Shown one piece after another: positions 21,078 through 30,664 of a DNA stretch of 64,000 nt. Position numbers and translations under genes: made by a program. The stretch covers positions 3,038,001 to 3,102,000 of the forward strand of contig CP079103.1 in NCBI GenBank assembly GCA_019285755.1, in the 5' to 3' direction. How positions within the stretch are numbered: position 1 is the stretch's first letter; each line of letters opens with the position of its first letter. This DNA comes from Chitinophaga sp. E66. Lineage in GTDB: Bacteria > Bacteroidota > Bacteroidia > Chitinophagales > Chitinophagaceae. The notes under the pieces were generated by a model, which saw nothing but the letters and a program-made list of their open reading frames with translations, had not been told where the DNA came from and did no database searches.

Positions 21078-22491
21078 ATGGAACATACTTTTATCGGGCT
21101 AGACATTGGCACACAGGGCGTCAGGGCCATTCTCACCGATGCGGATGGCGGGGTACTGGCTTCACACAGCGAAACCTTCCCTTTAAGCGCCGCATCACGG
21201 GAAGAACAGCAACCGCAAGCCTGGTGGACCGCCTGCGAACGCCTGCTGGCACAACTGGCATTGCATCCGGCCGCAGCAAACCTCCGCGCCATCGGGGTTA
21301 CCAGCACCTCCGGCACCGTGATCCCTATCGATGCAAACGGCTCTCCCCTGCATGCTGCCATCATGTACAGCGACGCCCGCCAGTCGGCCGAAGGCCTGCG
21401 CTGCAAGACGCTGGCGGAACAATACCACCCGGAAGGCTACACGGCGTTCAACACCACCAGCGGTTTGCCTAAAATGGTCTGGTTCGCGGAACAATTTCCG
21501 GAAAAGGCCCGCCAGATCTACAAATTCATTCACGCCGCCGACTTCATCACCGGTAAACTCACCGGAAATTTCGGCGTCACTGATTTTACCAATGTGTTAA
21601 AATCGGGGTACGACGTAGCAAACGAACGCTGGCCGGAATATATTTGGAACCAGTTGCCGGTACGCAGGGATTGGCTCCAGGATGTAGTGCCCTCCGGCGC
21701 GCCGGTCGGTGAGTTATCTGTCCGCATTCCGGGCTTACCTGCAAATGTATTGGTGACGGCCGGCATGACAGACGGATGCGCATCTCAGATCGCTTCCGGA
21801 GCGGTAACGCCCGGCGCCTGGAATACCACCATCGGCACCACGCTTGTGATAAAGGTGTAACCGAAAACCGGTCCATGACCCACTGGGCAGATTATATAAC
21901 CACCGCCATCCGCAAGGTTTATGGATGCCGGGAGGCGCCAGCAATACCGGGGCCGACTGGATATCGAAGCATTTCTCCGGCAACCTTGACGCCCTCAATG
22001 AAGCCGCCGCCGGGTTTATCCCTACCGGCAAGCTCTATTGGCCACTGGAACAGCAGGGCGAGCGCTTTCCCTTCGTAGCGCCTCAGGCGCGGGCTTTTCT
22101 GTCCACCGGACTGGAAGGCGCGGAAAAATTTGCGGCGGGCATGGAAGGCGTGGCCTATATCGAAAAGATGGCTTATGAAATGATAGGATCGCTTTCAGGT
22201 GAATCGGTAAAAGCCGTTTACACCGCCGGCGGCGCCAGTAACAGCACGTTATGGCTGCGCATCAGGGCGTCCGTACTGGGCGTTCCGGTCCATAAGATGC
22301 AGGAAGTGAGCGGCGCGGCGGGCGCGGCCATGCTATCCGCGTCACAGACGTATTATGGTAGTATCGCGGAAGCCGCGGCAGCCATGGCACACATCGAAAA
22401 GACCCTGTTACCCGAACCGGAATTGGCGGAAGCGTACGGAGAGGGATACCAGGCATTCAGGGAAAAATTGAAAGAAAAAGGATATGCTTAA
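21078..22491 (+). CDS. FGGY-family carbohydrate kinase, YoaC/xylulokinase-like (frame broken)
   Basis: A second FGGY kinase of about 471 residues, 26 bp after the first. GLDIGTQGVRAILTDADG is the phosphate-1 loop, TSTSGTVIPID and ADFITGKLTG follow, and YTAGGASNSTLWLRI is the C-terminal adenosine motif. GGASNTGADWI after the break near 21930 recalls YoaC of B. subtilis. I chose the ATG at 21078 over the upstream in-frame start at 21012 because MEHTFIGLDIG starts the domain and the extra part overlaps the previous gene. Two breaks (near 21860 and 21925). Confidence 0.87.
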
Positions 22492-23081
22492 AGTTTACCT
22501 GCTCCGGCATGGCCAGACCGCCTGGAACGCTGATAACAACCGGTATTGCGGCCGGACCGACATTCCGTTGACCGCCAAAGGCATCGCGCAGGCCGAAGCT
22601 GTGCGCGAACAGTTGCAGGGCATCGCATTCGACGGCGTGTACTCTTCACCCTGGAACGCGCCTTCATGACAGCCAACATTGCCACCGGCGCCTATGTAAA
22701 GAAAGATGACAGGTTGATAGAAGCAGATTTCGGGGATGGGAACGCAAAACAAAGGAAGAATTCATCGCGGAAGCGCCGGAGCACTGGCAGCGCTGGATGG
22801 AAGACCCCTACCTCCACCGGGCCGGCGGCACCGGCGAAAGCGGCCGCGAGATCGTGGAACGCGTGGATGCCTTCTTCACGGACATTCACCGCAAACATCC
22901 TTCCGGCAATATCCTGGTAGCCGCGCACAATGGCGTGAACCGCCTGTTCCTTGCCTACAAGCTCGGCATGCCATTGCGCAATTACCGCATGCTTGTCCAG
23001 GAAAACGCATCCATCACCATGTTTACACTAGACGCCAGCGGCGCATTCACCTTAGAACATCTAAATGCCAAATTCAGATAA
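22484..23081 (+). CDS. Histidine phosphatase, phosphoglycerate-mutase-like (frame broken)
   Basis: About 198 residues. YLLRHGQTAWN carries the phospho-accepting histidine (RHG); GVYSSPLERAFMTA, seen after repair near 22655, and LVAAHNGVNR hold the other catalytic residues. Small enzymes of this branch are mostly phosphatases acting on small phosphate esters, not mutases. The start overlaps the preceding kinase stop by 8 bp (22484-22491), so translation is coupled. In an operon with two kinases it could remove phosphate from a product or limit sugar-phosphate stress; this is inference. Confidence 0.88.
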
Positions 23082-23082
23082 C

Positions 23083-24004
23083 ATGAAAAGAATCCTCCTC
23101 AGCAGCGCACTGCTTTGCGGCGCCATCGGAAGCTTCGCGCAGTCGGGCCTGCATGTGCTGAAAATAAAGAACGCCAAGGAGCTACGCTCCTTCTTTCATT
23201 ATACCGGGAACGATATCCCCTTCGTCAGCGGCCACCGCGGAGGCGTCAATAAAGGCTTCCTGAAAACAGCATCGAAGCCTTTGAAAATACCCTCCGCCAC
23301 ACTCCCGCCACCTTCGAGATCGATCCCCGCCTCACCAAAGACAGCGTGATCGTGCTCATGCACGACGCCACGCTGAACCGGACCACCACCGGCACCGGTA
23401 AAGTAGGCGACTATACCCTGGCAGAACTGAAGCAGCTGCGCCTCAAAGATGTGGAAGGCAACGTCACCGATTTTCGCATCCCCACGCTCGAAGAAGCCAT
23501 CAAATGGGCAAAAGGCAAAACCGTCCTCATCCTCGATAAGAAAGACGTGCCCTTTGAAATGACGGCCGCAATCATCAAAAAGAACAAAGCGGAAGGCCAT
23601 GTGATGGTGACCGTTCATACCGCCAAAGAAGCCAAATGGTACCACGAACGCAATCCCGAGATCGTGTTCGAGGCATTCGTGAAAACGCAAAAGGCGCTGG
23701 AAGAATATGAAAAGGAAAGCATTCCCTGGACGCACATCATGGCATATGTTGGCCCAGACAACAAGCCAGAGCTCAAGCCGCTGTACGACAACCTGAATAA
23801 ACGGGGGTGATGTGCATGATTTCCACGGCGCCCACGTACGACAAGCTTCCTGATGCAGGAGAGCGCAGCAAAGCTTACCAGGCCATTATTAAAGACGGCG
23901 CCAGCCTCATCGAGGCAGACCGTTCACTGGAAGCAGGCGAAGCCATCCTGCCGCTGATTCCCGCCAGGAGCCCGAAAAAGAAATTCTTCTCCATTACGAA
24001 ATAA
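23083..24004 (+). CDS. Secreted glycerophosphodiester phosphodiesterase (frame broken)
   Basis: About 306 residues with a signal peptide (MKRILLSSALLCGAIGSFAQ), so it acts in the periplasm or outside. GDPD signatures: SGHRGGVNKG (first catalytic His), ATFEIDPRLTKD (metal Glu/Asp) and LMHDATLNRTTTGTG (second catalytic His). Two breaks: near 23272, where repair gives PENSIEAFENT, and near 23805. The enzyme would cut glycerophosphodiesters to glycerol 3-phosphate and an alcohol. As last gene of the transporter-kinase operon, 1 bp after the phosphatase stop, it suggests the imported compound is released from a phosphodiester. Confidence 0.88.
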
Positions 24005-24042
24005 TGAAGCCCTATTCATTTAACCTGTAACGTGTATCGATC

Positions 24043-24072
24043 GCCGGTCCTTTTCTGGGGACCGGCATTTTT
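24043..24072 (+). terminator. Intrinsic terminator ending the six-gene operon
   Basis: Perfect 8-bp stem GCCGGTCC (24043-24050) / GGACCGGC (24059-24066) followed by ATTTTTTG. It is 39 bp after the glycerophosphodiesterase stop. Confidence 0.85.
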
Positions 24073-24123
24073 TGAACAAAACGGCATTAAATTGGGTAAA
24101 TTGACAGGAAAGACCGTACGCCT

Positions 24124-24484
24124 ATGGCTATCATCATCCTGATTTTCATTACGCTTATCGCGATAGAACATTTGTACATCCTGTGGCTGGAAATGTTCGC
24201 GTGGACCACCCGCGCCCCAAAGTGTTCCGTCAGATCCCCAAAGAGATGTTCGAACCCACCAAAGCGCTGGCCGCCAACCAGGGACTATACAACGGTTTTC
24301 TGGCGGCGGGTTTGATCTGGAGTATCTGGATCGAGATCCGGCCTGGCAACAGCACGTAGCCGTATTTTTCCTGCTCTGTGTAGCCGTGGCCGGCATCTAT
24401 GGCGCGCTTACCGCCACGAAGCGTATCTTCTTCGTGCAGGCGCTTCCCGCGCTGATCACGCTCTTATTGATCTGGTTGCTGTAA
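24124..24484 (+). CDS. DUF1304-family membrane protein (frame broken)
   Basis: About 120 residues with four predicted membrane helices. The first helix leads into AIEHLYILWLEMFAW, characteristic of DUF1304, and NQGLYNGFLAAGLIW matches its second conserved block. Two breaks (near 24215 and 24310) are each repaired by one base, after which the frame runs to TAA at 24482-24484. Function unknown. The 3' end overlaps the convergent DUF5690 gene by 21 bp. Confidence 0.82.
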
Positions 24485-25738
24485 GCCTGCAACGCTTTCA
24501 CGGTATTTCCTGCGGAACCAGAGCATCGCCAATACGGTTCCCGCGATCCCCGTGATTCCTGCAATCTTTACGAGGCCGGTGTAGAAGTCCAGCCAGTTCA
24601 GCTCCAGCCGGAAGACCGACTTCGCCAGCATGACGCCTACACTACCCAGGTAACCGAATGAATCGGCGATGTATATGAGGAAGCCCACGTTCCCGGTGAA
24701 CCGGAACGCGGCAATGAAGCGGTCGAACAACAAGCTGTTGAAAGGAATATACACCATGTAGAGCCCCAGACCCGCGAGGAGCATCCAGGCATACATTCCC
24801 AGCTGCCCGGCGGAGAAAAGCATGGCGCCGGCCAGCGTTACCACAAACCCCGCCAGCATGATCCATTGCGTGACGAGGAAAGCCCTGAAATTATGCTGCA
24901 GCCAGCTCATGGCGGCGATCATTACGAGGATGATCAGCGAGATCAGGCTCTCCGTACCCGCGAAAACACCTGGCTGAAAAGCTTCGCCGGAAGCCCGCCA
25001 CATATCGGCCATGAAACTGTCGCGCACTTCGCGCAGGATGGTTACAAGGATATAGATCACTACCAATAAGGCAATCCCCGGCCAGAAGCGCATCAGCAGG
25101 GCGCGGCGTTCCGGCGCTGACATCGGCAGCCTTTCCATGCGCTGCGCCTTGTCTGCAGGCCCCGGCGGAGGGATCTTTTCCAACATCCATACAAAAACGA
25201 TCAATACCGGCATAAACACACACCCTACCACAAACGGCATGGCGTATTCACTCACCCCCATCCTTCCATCACCCATTGCGCTACGCTTTTGGCCAGTCCG
25301 GATGCGAAAATAAAGCTCACGGCCAACGCGGCGCTGATCATATCGGTGGTGCGCCGGCCTTCGATATATGAAAACACCACCCCCACAACATCCCCAGCGG
25401 AAAGCCGTTCAGGAACAGGCACCACCAGTTATAAGGCGGCGGCACGATGGCAAAAAGCCCCAGGCCAGCCAGGCCACGCCCGTCAGCCCGAAGATCAGCC
25501 AATGCCGGTTGCTGCGCTGCATGCCCGCGATAAAACGGATACCATAAAATTTACTGAACATATAGCCGAACACCTGCGTTACCACCAGCACGGTCTTGTA
25601 ATCCATGCCCCAAAGCGCATATCCTCCGAAAGCGCCCACATTGAAGGCTTTACGGAAAGAGAAAATGGCGGTATAAGCGCAGAAGGCGGTAACGGCGGCA
25701 AAGGCCGCCACGCCCAGTTCCCGGCGGGTAAATTGCAT
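24464..25738 (-). CDS. DUF5690-family MFS-like membrane protein (frame broken)
   Basis: About 425 residues, roughly twelve hydrophobic segments. It starts MQFTRRELGVAAFAAVTAFC; FSFRKAFNVGAFGGY and FGYMFSKFYGIRFI form the conserved N-terminal part and YMVYIPFNSLLFDRFIAAFR a conserved C-terminal block, matching the DUF5690 family found mainly in Bacteroidota. Two breaks between about 25270 and 25440. Organised like a transporter, but no substrate is known. Confidence 0.82.
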
Positions 25739-25770
25739 GTACGGAATATACGCTGAATTCCCGGAAATGA

Positions 25771-25801
25771 AAACAGGACCGTCGGTCAGACGGCCCTGTT
25801 T
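25771..25801 (-). terminator. Terminator for the minus-strand GHL10 gene
   Basis: A 13-bp stem with one mismatch (25771-25783 with 25789-25801); on the minus strand the 3' arm ends in TTTTC. It lies 31 bp beyond the GHL10 stop. Confidence 0.7.
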
Positions 25802-25831
25802 CGCTCATGTATGGTTCTGGATGGATCTGCC

Positions 25832-28165
25832 TTAATGCCCCAGTTTGATCACTTTCAATACCTGGCGCACATTGCTTTGTATGATTTCGATATAGTAAAT
25901 GCCCGGCTGGTAATTACCGCCCAGCGATACCGTGCTGTTAGCCGCGAGGCCCTGCCGTGCCTCCACGAGCGCGCCCGCGTTATTGTATACGCGGATGCCT
26001 ACCGGTTGCTGCACCTTGCTGGCCAATACCAATACGAACTGATGGAACGAAGGATTCGGTAAAACCGTAGCCGCAAGCCCGTCGCCATGGGTCCAGGGCT
26101 TATTGCCCGGTACCAGCACATGCGTTGTCTGAACGCTCTGTTTACCCGCGGTATCGGTGGCGGTTACCGTGATCGTATATACCCGTCCATTGCCCAGGGA
26201 TTACGCTGCGCGCGGAGCTTTACCGTATTATCGTTTATGATTTCGATATCGGGGCTGCCATATGCGGGCTCATTGCTGGTCACCGTAACGGTGCGCTGCA
26301 CAGGACTGCAATCTGTCACGGAATAATCCAGCGATACCGTCACCATCTTGTTATTCGGCGTGCTCAACAGCGCCGGTGATGCCGCGATCTCCGAAACGAC
26401 CGGCGGCAAGGTGTCGCTGATATGGATGGCGAATGAAGCCGTATCCGATTTACCACCGGCATTGGTGGCGAATAAATGCACCATATCATTTTGCCGCACC
26501 CGGCTTCCCGGCACAGGATATTGCGTGATGACCACTCCTTCCGGATTATCTACCGTGGCTGAGTCGCGGTAATCGGGTAAAGAAGCGCCGCAATCCGCGT
26601 CACCTGTCAGCAATTGATCGCCCGGCCCCTGAAGCGTAGGCGCGAGATTCGCGGCCAGTCCGGAGCGGGCGCTTTCGTTATGGTAGCGGTCTAACGCAGT
26701 GACAGCGTAGTAATAGGTAACACCCGGCTGCGCCGAAGTATCTACATAACTGATGGAATCCACCGGTGTAATGGCCAGCAGCTGATCTACGGAATTGGTA
26801 TCAATGGAAGGCGTGGCGGACCTGTAAACCGCGAACTGGCGTGCCCGGTTCAGCTGGTCTGCCGGATCGCCGTTGTGCCACCAGATCAGGCGTACATCGT
26901 CGCCGGCCTGTTCCGCGTAAAGTCCGAACGGGGCCGCCGGCGCGATGCTGTCGCGCCATTTCATGGCCGGGAGCAATGCCGGCTTCGCGTACATGAATAA
27001 ACGCAGCGAATCCCGGAATCCTTTGCGGGTGTTCACCCGCATACTGGTGGTGTTATAAACCGACTGACCGTATACGTTGGCATGACTGCGGTTCATCCTG
27101 ATCTGCCGGGGTATCTGGGTGGAGTCCGTCCAGCCCGCTCCTGCCGCCGCATCGCCCATCTTATAACCGGCGATGCCGATATAGATATGACGGCCCGCGG
27201 CCTGGTTGTTCCACCAGGGCACAATGACGCCGTAATTGGCGCCCGGCTGCCCGATCCACCAATACACCTGCGGCATGATATAATCCACCCACCCTTCCTG
27301 CAGCCAGCGTTTCGTATCGGCATACAGGGTAGTGTAGTGTTCCAGTCCTGCGGTGGGTGAACCGATGTCGGGATTGGTGCTGTTGCGGTAAATACCCGAT
27401 GGACTGACGCCGAATTTCACCCAGGGCTTAAGCGTTTTGACGCTATCGTACACCCTTTGGATCAGGAGGTTCACGTTATCTCTCCGCCAGTCGTTCTTTA
27501 CGGTAAACCCGCGCGGATAATCGGCGAAAGTCGCCGAATCGTTGTAGGGCGCCGTGCCGGCCGGAGCATTAGGGGATAGAAGTAGTCGTCGAAATGGATG
27601 CCATCTACGTCATAACGCCGTATGATATCGCCGATTACCGCGGAGATATGATCCCTTACCGCAGGCAATCCCGGGTCCAGGACGCGGAGGGAGCCCTGGC
27701 TCAGGAGCCATTCGGGATGGGCCCTGGCCACGTGGTTGGCGGCGAAACCGGGCAGGTTGTTGGAGTTGCCTGCCGCGCGGTAGGGATTGATCCACGCATG
27801 GAATTCCATTCCCCGCTTATGGCACTCCTCGATGGCAAAAGCCATGGGATCCCAGAACGTGGAGGGGGCGTTGCCCTGCGTGCCCGTGAGGTCGGCCGAC
27901 CAGGGCTCCAGTTCGCTGTAATACATCGCATCGCACTGGCTGCGCACCTGGATGTAAAGGGCGTTCAGGCCGGTGGCCTTGTGATGGTCGGCGATGGCAA
28001 TAAAAGCGGCCCTTTGCTGGGCGGGTGTCTGCGACCGGTTTGGCCAGTCGATGTTCAGGTAAGTGGCTACCCAGGCGCCGCGAAGTTCACGTTTCGGGGC
28101 GACTGCGCGAGGGTGATGGCCGGGAAAAGGCTGCAAAGCAGCAGGTTGCGTAAAATTCCTGGCAT
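25832..28165 (-). CDS. Secreted GHL10 (DUF187) glycosidase-like protein with type IX secretion tail (frame broken)
   Basis: About 777 residues. Signal peptide MPGILRNLLLCSLFPAITLA (start 28165, hidden by a break near 28090). The GHL10 barrel runs from about residue 25 to 330: KRELRGAWVATYLNIDWPN, LYIQVRSQCDAMY, FHAWINPYRAAGN, GIHFDDYFYP, WVKFGVSPSGIYRN and WVDYIMPQVYW, all typical of the YngK-like family (YngK of B. subtilis). A fibronectin-III-like segment and HYR/Ig-like repeats follow, then a type A sorting domain (about the last 80 residues: PNPSFHQFVLVLAS, GNYQPGIYYIEI). Export would be by the type IX system to the cell surface or medium. Substrate is likely a peptidoglycan-related or other polysaccharide; this is not resolved. 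Confidence 0.9.
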
Positions 28166-28278
28166 ATCGGGGTGTTTGGTTGATGTGATGAAACAGTTTT
28201 TCTGTATGATAAGAGCGATTGACCACTCTTAACCGTTATGCCTTCTTAAAAATAATTGCGGCTTTTACAACAAAAAAA

Positions 28279-28308
28279 GGGGCCGTCTCATACTTTGAAG
28301 ACGGCCCC
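28279..28308 (-). terminator. Terminator for the minus-strand gene at 28365-29026
   Basis: Perfect 10-bp stem GGGGCCGTCT (28279-28288) / AGACGGCCCC (28299-28308). On the minus strand it is followed by seven T residues (28272-28278). It is 56 bp beyond the stop. The gap 28166-28364 holds nothing else evident. Confidence 0.88.
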
Positions 28309-28364
28309 GCTGCGACACAATGCCCGCAGTGGATGTGCTCAGTGTAGATGGTTCTTCTGGCGGT

Positions 28365-29026
28365 TCAGGGCAGCCGAGCGATCTTTTCTGCCAGGGCCGC
28401 ACTCAGGATATGTCCATTTGTAACCTCCCATATAGCGTCCTGGGCAACGGCAAGGCTATGCACATCTTCCAGGGATTTATCTCCCAGCGTCAGCAATAAC
28501 GCCTGAAGATCATAGTTGTCTGCCACGGGGCCGAAGTGGTATGCGCCCCGGGCCCGGGCTGACGAATGGATTCGTTCAACGCGAACAGGTCCAGGTGATA
28601 ATGCCCTACGGTACCCGCAGGTACGGTCAGCGTCACCGGGCGTGCCAGCAATGCATCGCTGGCGCGCTCGGAAGCGTTTCTGAAAACCAGTCCACCAGGC
28701 AGCACCACCTGTACAGCTGCCGCGGTATGATTACGCAGGCGGAAGCGCAACCTGACCATGCAGCCATCGCCATACCGCTGCACCTGGTGCGCAGCGTCAC
28801 AGGAGCATTCAATGGCATGATGCCCTTTCATGGAACCCGCGGCGAGACTGATCCCCGCGGGCAGGCGGAACGTGTTGCCGGATATTTGGATGGGCCGGGA
28901 TACCGGCGCGGAAACGGGCGGAGTTGATGCCGGTTGCTGCTTCAGCCGGCTGGACCGCTTGCCTGCGGCCGTTGCCAGCAAGATCAGCGGAATAATCGTA
29001 AGGAATAGCAGGGTTAACTTTTTCAT
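28365..29026 (-). CDS. Secreted protein of unknown function (one frame break)
   Basis: About 220 residues. It starts MKKLTLLFLTIIPLILLATA, a signal peptide or anchor, then a basic linker (KRSSRLKQQ) and a beta-rich domain (RYGDGCMVRLRFRLRNH, VQVVLPGGLVFRNAS, LTVPAGTVGHYHLDLFAL). The visible ORF ends falsely near 28490. One more base near 28540 gives a C-terminus reading YDLQALLLTLGDKSLEDVH, then AIWEVTNGHILSAAL and a stop at 28365-28367. The AIWEVTNG stretch recalls the alpha-helical end of some surface thioester or adhesion domains, but I cannot name a family. The start could be off by one or two bases. Confidence 0.65.
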
Positions 29027-29172
29027 GTTGTCGTTTTTGTCGCCGCAAAGATAGACCACCCTCCCTTCCCTGCTGCTACGCAAAACGGAGCAAAACCTAC
29101 GGCAAACGGATTTCCTCCGGCCTGCGCCAGACGCCGCCCGCGCCTTAACCGTTCCTTTCATCCCTATACCCG

Positions 29173-29206
29173 GCCGGAATCCCGCCTACAGCGGATTCCG
29201 GCTTCT
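29173..29206. promoter_or_regulatory. Hairpin upstream of the DEAD-box helicase gene
   Basis: Perfect 10-bp stem GCCGGAATCC (29173-29182) / GGATTCCGGC (29193-29202), followed by TTCTTT. It resembles a terminator, but no plus-strand gene precedes it. It could lie in the helicase leader (attenuator or cold-shock structure) or be a relic. The gap 29027-29315 has no gene. Confidence 0.45.
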
Positions 29207-29315
29207 TTATGCTCCCAAAAGCATGGCGCTGGCCGATTTAATGATGAATCGTGCCCGCAGTGCCGGATTTATCCTTATCTTTACATATTACCTATATTAA
29301 AAAAGCATATATACA

Positions 29316-30620
29316 TTGTATTTTCACGAATTTGATTTTGACGATGATCTGTTGGATGGTATAGATGCGATGGGCTACAAAACCGCTACGCCGGTTCAGG
29401 AACAAGTTATCCCCGTCATTTTATCCGGCCGGGACCTGATCGCCTCGGCGCAGACAGGAACCGGAAAAACGGCAGCCTTCCTGCTTCCCACCATTCAGAA
29501 TATCCTCTCCCATACAAAAGACGACCACCAGATCAATTCCATGATCATCGTTCCCACACGGGAACTGGCCGTTCAGATCGCCCAGGCTTTAGAAGGCATG
29601 TCTTACTTCACCAACATCAGCTCCATTGCGGTGTATGGCGGGGCGACGGCGCCTCGTTCGCCATTGAGAAGAAAGCGCTGTCTAACGGTGCGGACGTTGT
29701 CATCTGCACGCCCGGCCGCATGATCGCGCACCTCAATATGGGATATGTAAAACTGCAGAACCTGAAGTACCTGATCCTCGACGAGGCAGACCGTATGCTC
29801 GACATGGGCTTCCACGACGATATCGAGAAGATCATCTCCTTCCTCCCGAAAGATCGCCAGACCCTCCTCTTCTCCGCTACCATGCCGGAAAAGATGCGCA
29901 AACTGGCCCTTAAGATCCTGCAGGATCCCATCCAGGTGAACATCGCGATCTCCAAGCCGCCAGAGCGCATCAAACAGGAAGCATTCGTCGTTTTCGACGA
30001 ACAGAAAGTGCCCTGGTCAAGCATATCCTCACCAGCCGCAAAAAGGAAAGCGTGATCGTATTCTGCTCCCGGAAGCAGAACGTTAAAACGCTCGCCGCCG
30101 TGCTGCACAGGGCCAAATTTGCCGTGGAAGAGATCCACTCTGACCTGGAGCAGGATAAACGCGAACAGGCCCTCCTGAACTTTAAAAACGGTAAATCCAA
30201 TATCCTCGTGGCCACAGACATCCTCAGCCGCGGGATCGATATCGAAGACATCGACCTGGTGATTAATTACGACGTCCCGAACGACGGGGAGGATTACATC
30301 CACCGCATCGGCCGTACCGCGCGCGCCGCCACAGACGGCACCGCCTATACGTTCATCAGCCCGAAAGAACAAGGCCGTTTCGCCCGTATCGAAGAGCTAC
30401 TTGGCAATCCCGTCGTAAAAGCCACCGTTCCCCGGAACTGGGCCCCGTTCCCGAATATGCCCCTAAATCCCGCAAATCCGGCGGTGGAGGTGGCGGGCAC
30501 CGCGGAGGCGGCGGAGGCGGTCATCGCGGCGGCGGAGGCAAAGGAAAGCCCCGTAACGGCAGCGGAGGCGGCAACAACAAACGCAGAAACAACAAGCCCG
30601 CACAACAGAAAAAGCCATAA
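29316..30620 (+). CDS. DEAD-box RNA helicase, RhlE type (frame broken)
   Basis: About 434 residues, an ATP-dependent RNA-unwinding enzyme. Motifs in order: Q-motif GYKTATPVQEQVIP, motif I AQTGTGKT, Ia PTRELAVQ, Ib TPGR, II DEAD (LILDEADRMLDMGF), III SAT, then IVFCSRKQ, IV-V LVATDILSRGIDIED and VI HRIGRTAR. The C-terminal tail, hidden by a break near 30440, is a Gly-His-Arg and Lys/Asn-rich RNA-binding tail (GGGGGGHRGGGG twice). No ATG precedes the domain in frame; the start shown is TTG at 29316, giving MYFHEFDFDDDLLDG. Three breaks in all (near 29640, 30010, 30440). Confidence 0.92.
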
Positions 30621-30642
30621 GATCAAATCTTATGGCTTTTTT
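30609..30642. terminator. Bidirectional terminator overlapping the helicase stop codon
   Basis: A 15-bp perfect stem AAAAAGCCATAAGAT (30609-30623) / ATCTTATGGCTTTTT (30627-30641) with a 3-nt loop. The helicase TAA (30618-30620) lies inside the 5' arm. A- and T-runs on both sides let it serve the helicase and the convergent SusCD locus ending at 30665. Confidence 0.88.
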
Positions 30643-30664
30643 CTTATTGTCCTTTTCGAAAACC

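Noticed and set aside
30345-30626. 93-residue alanine-rich ORF, minus strand, at the helicase tail
   Set aside because: Antisense of the glycine-rich RNA-binding tail; its composition follows from that repeat.
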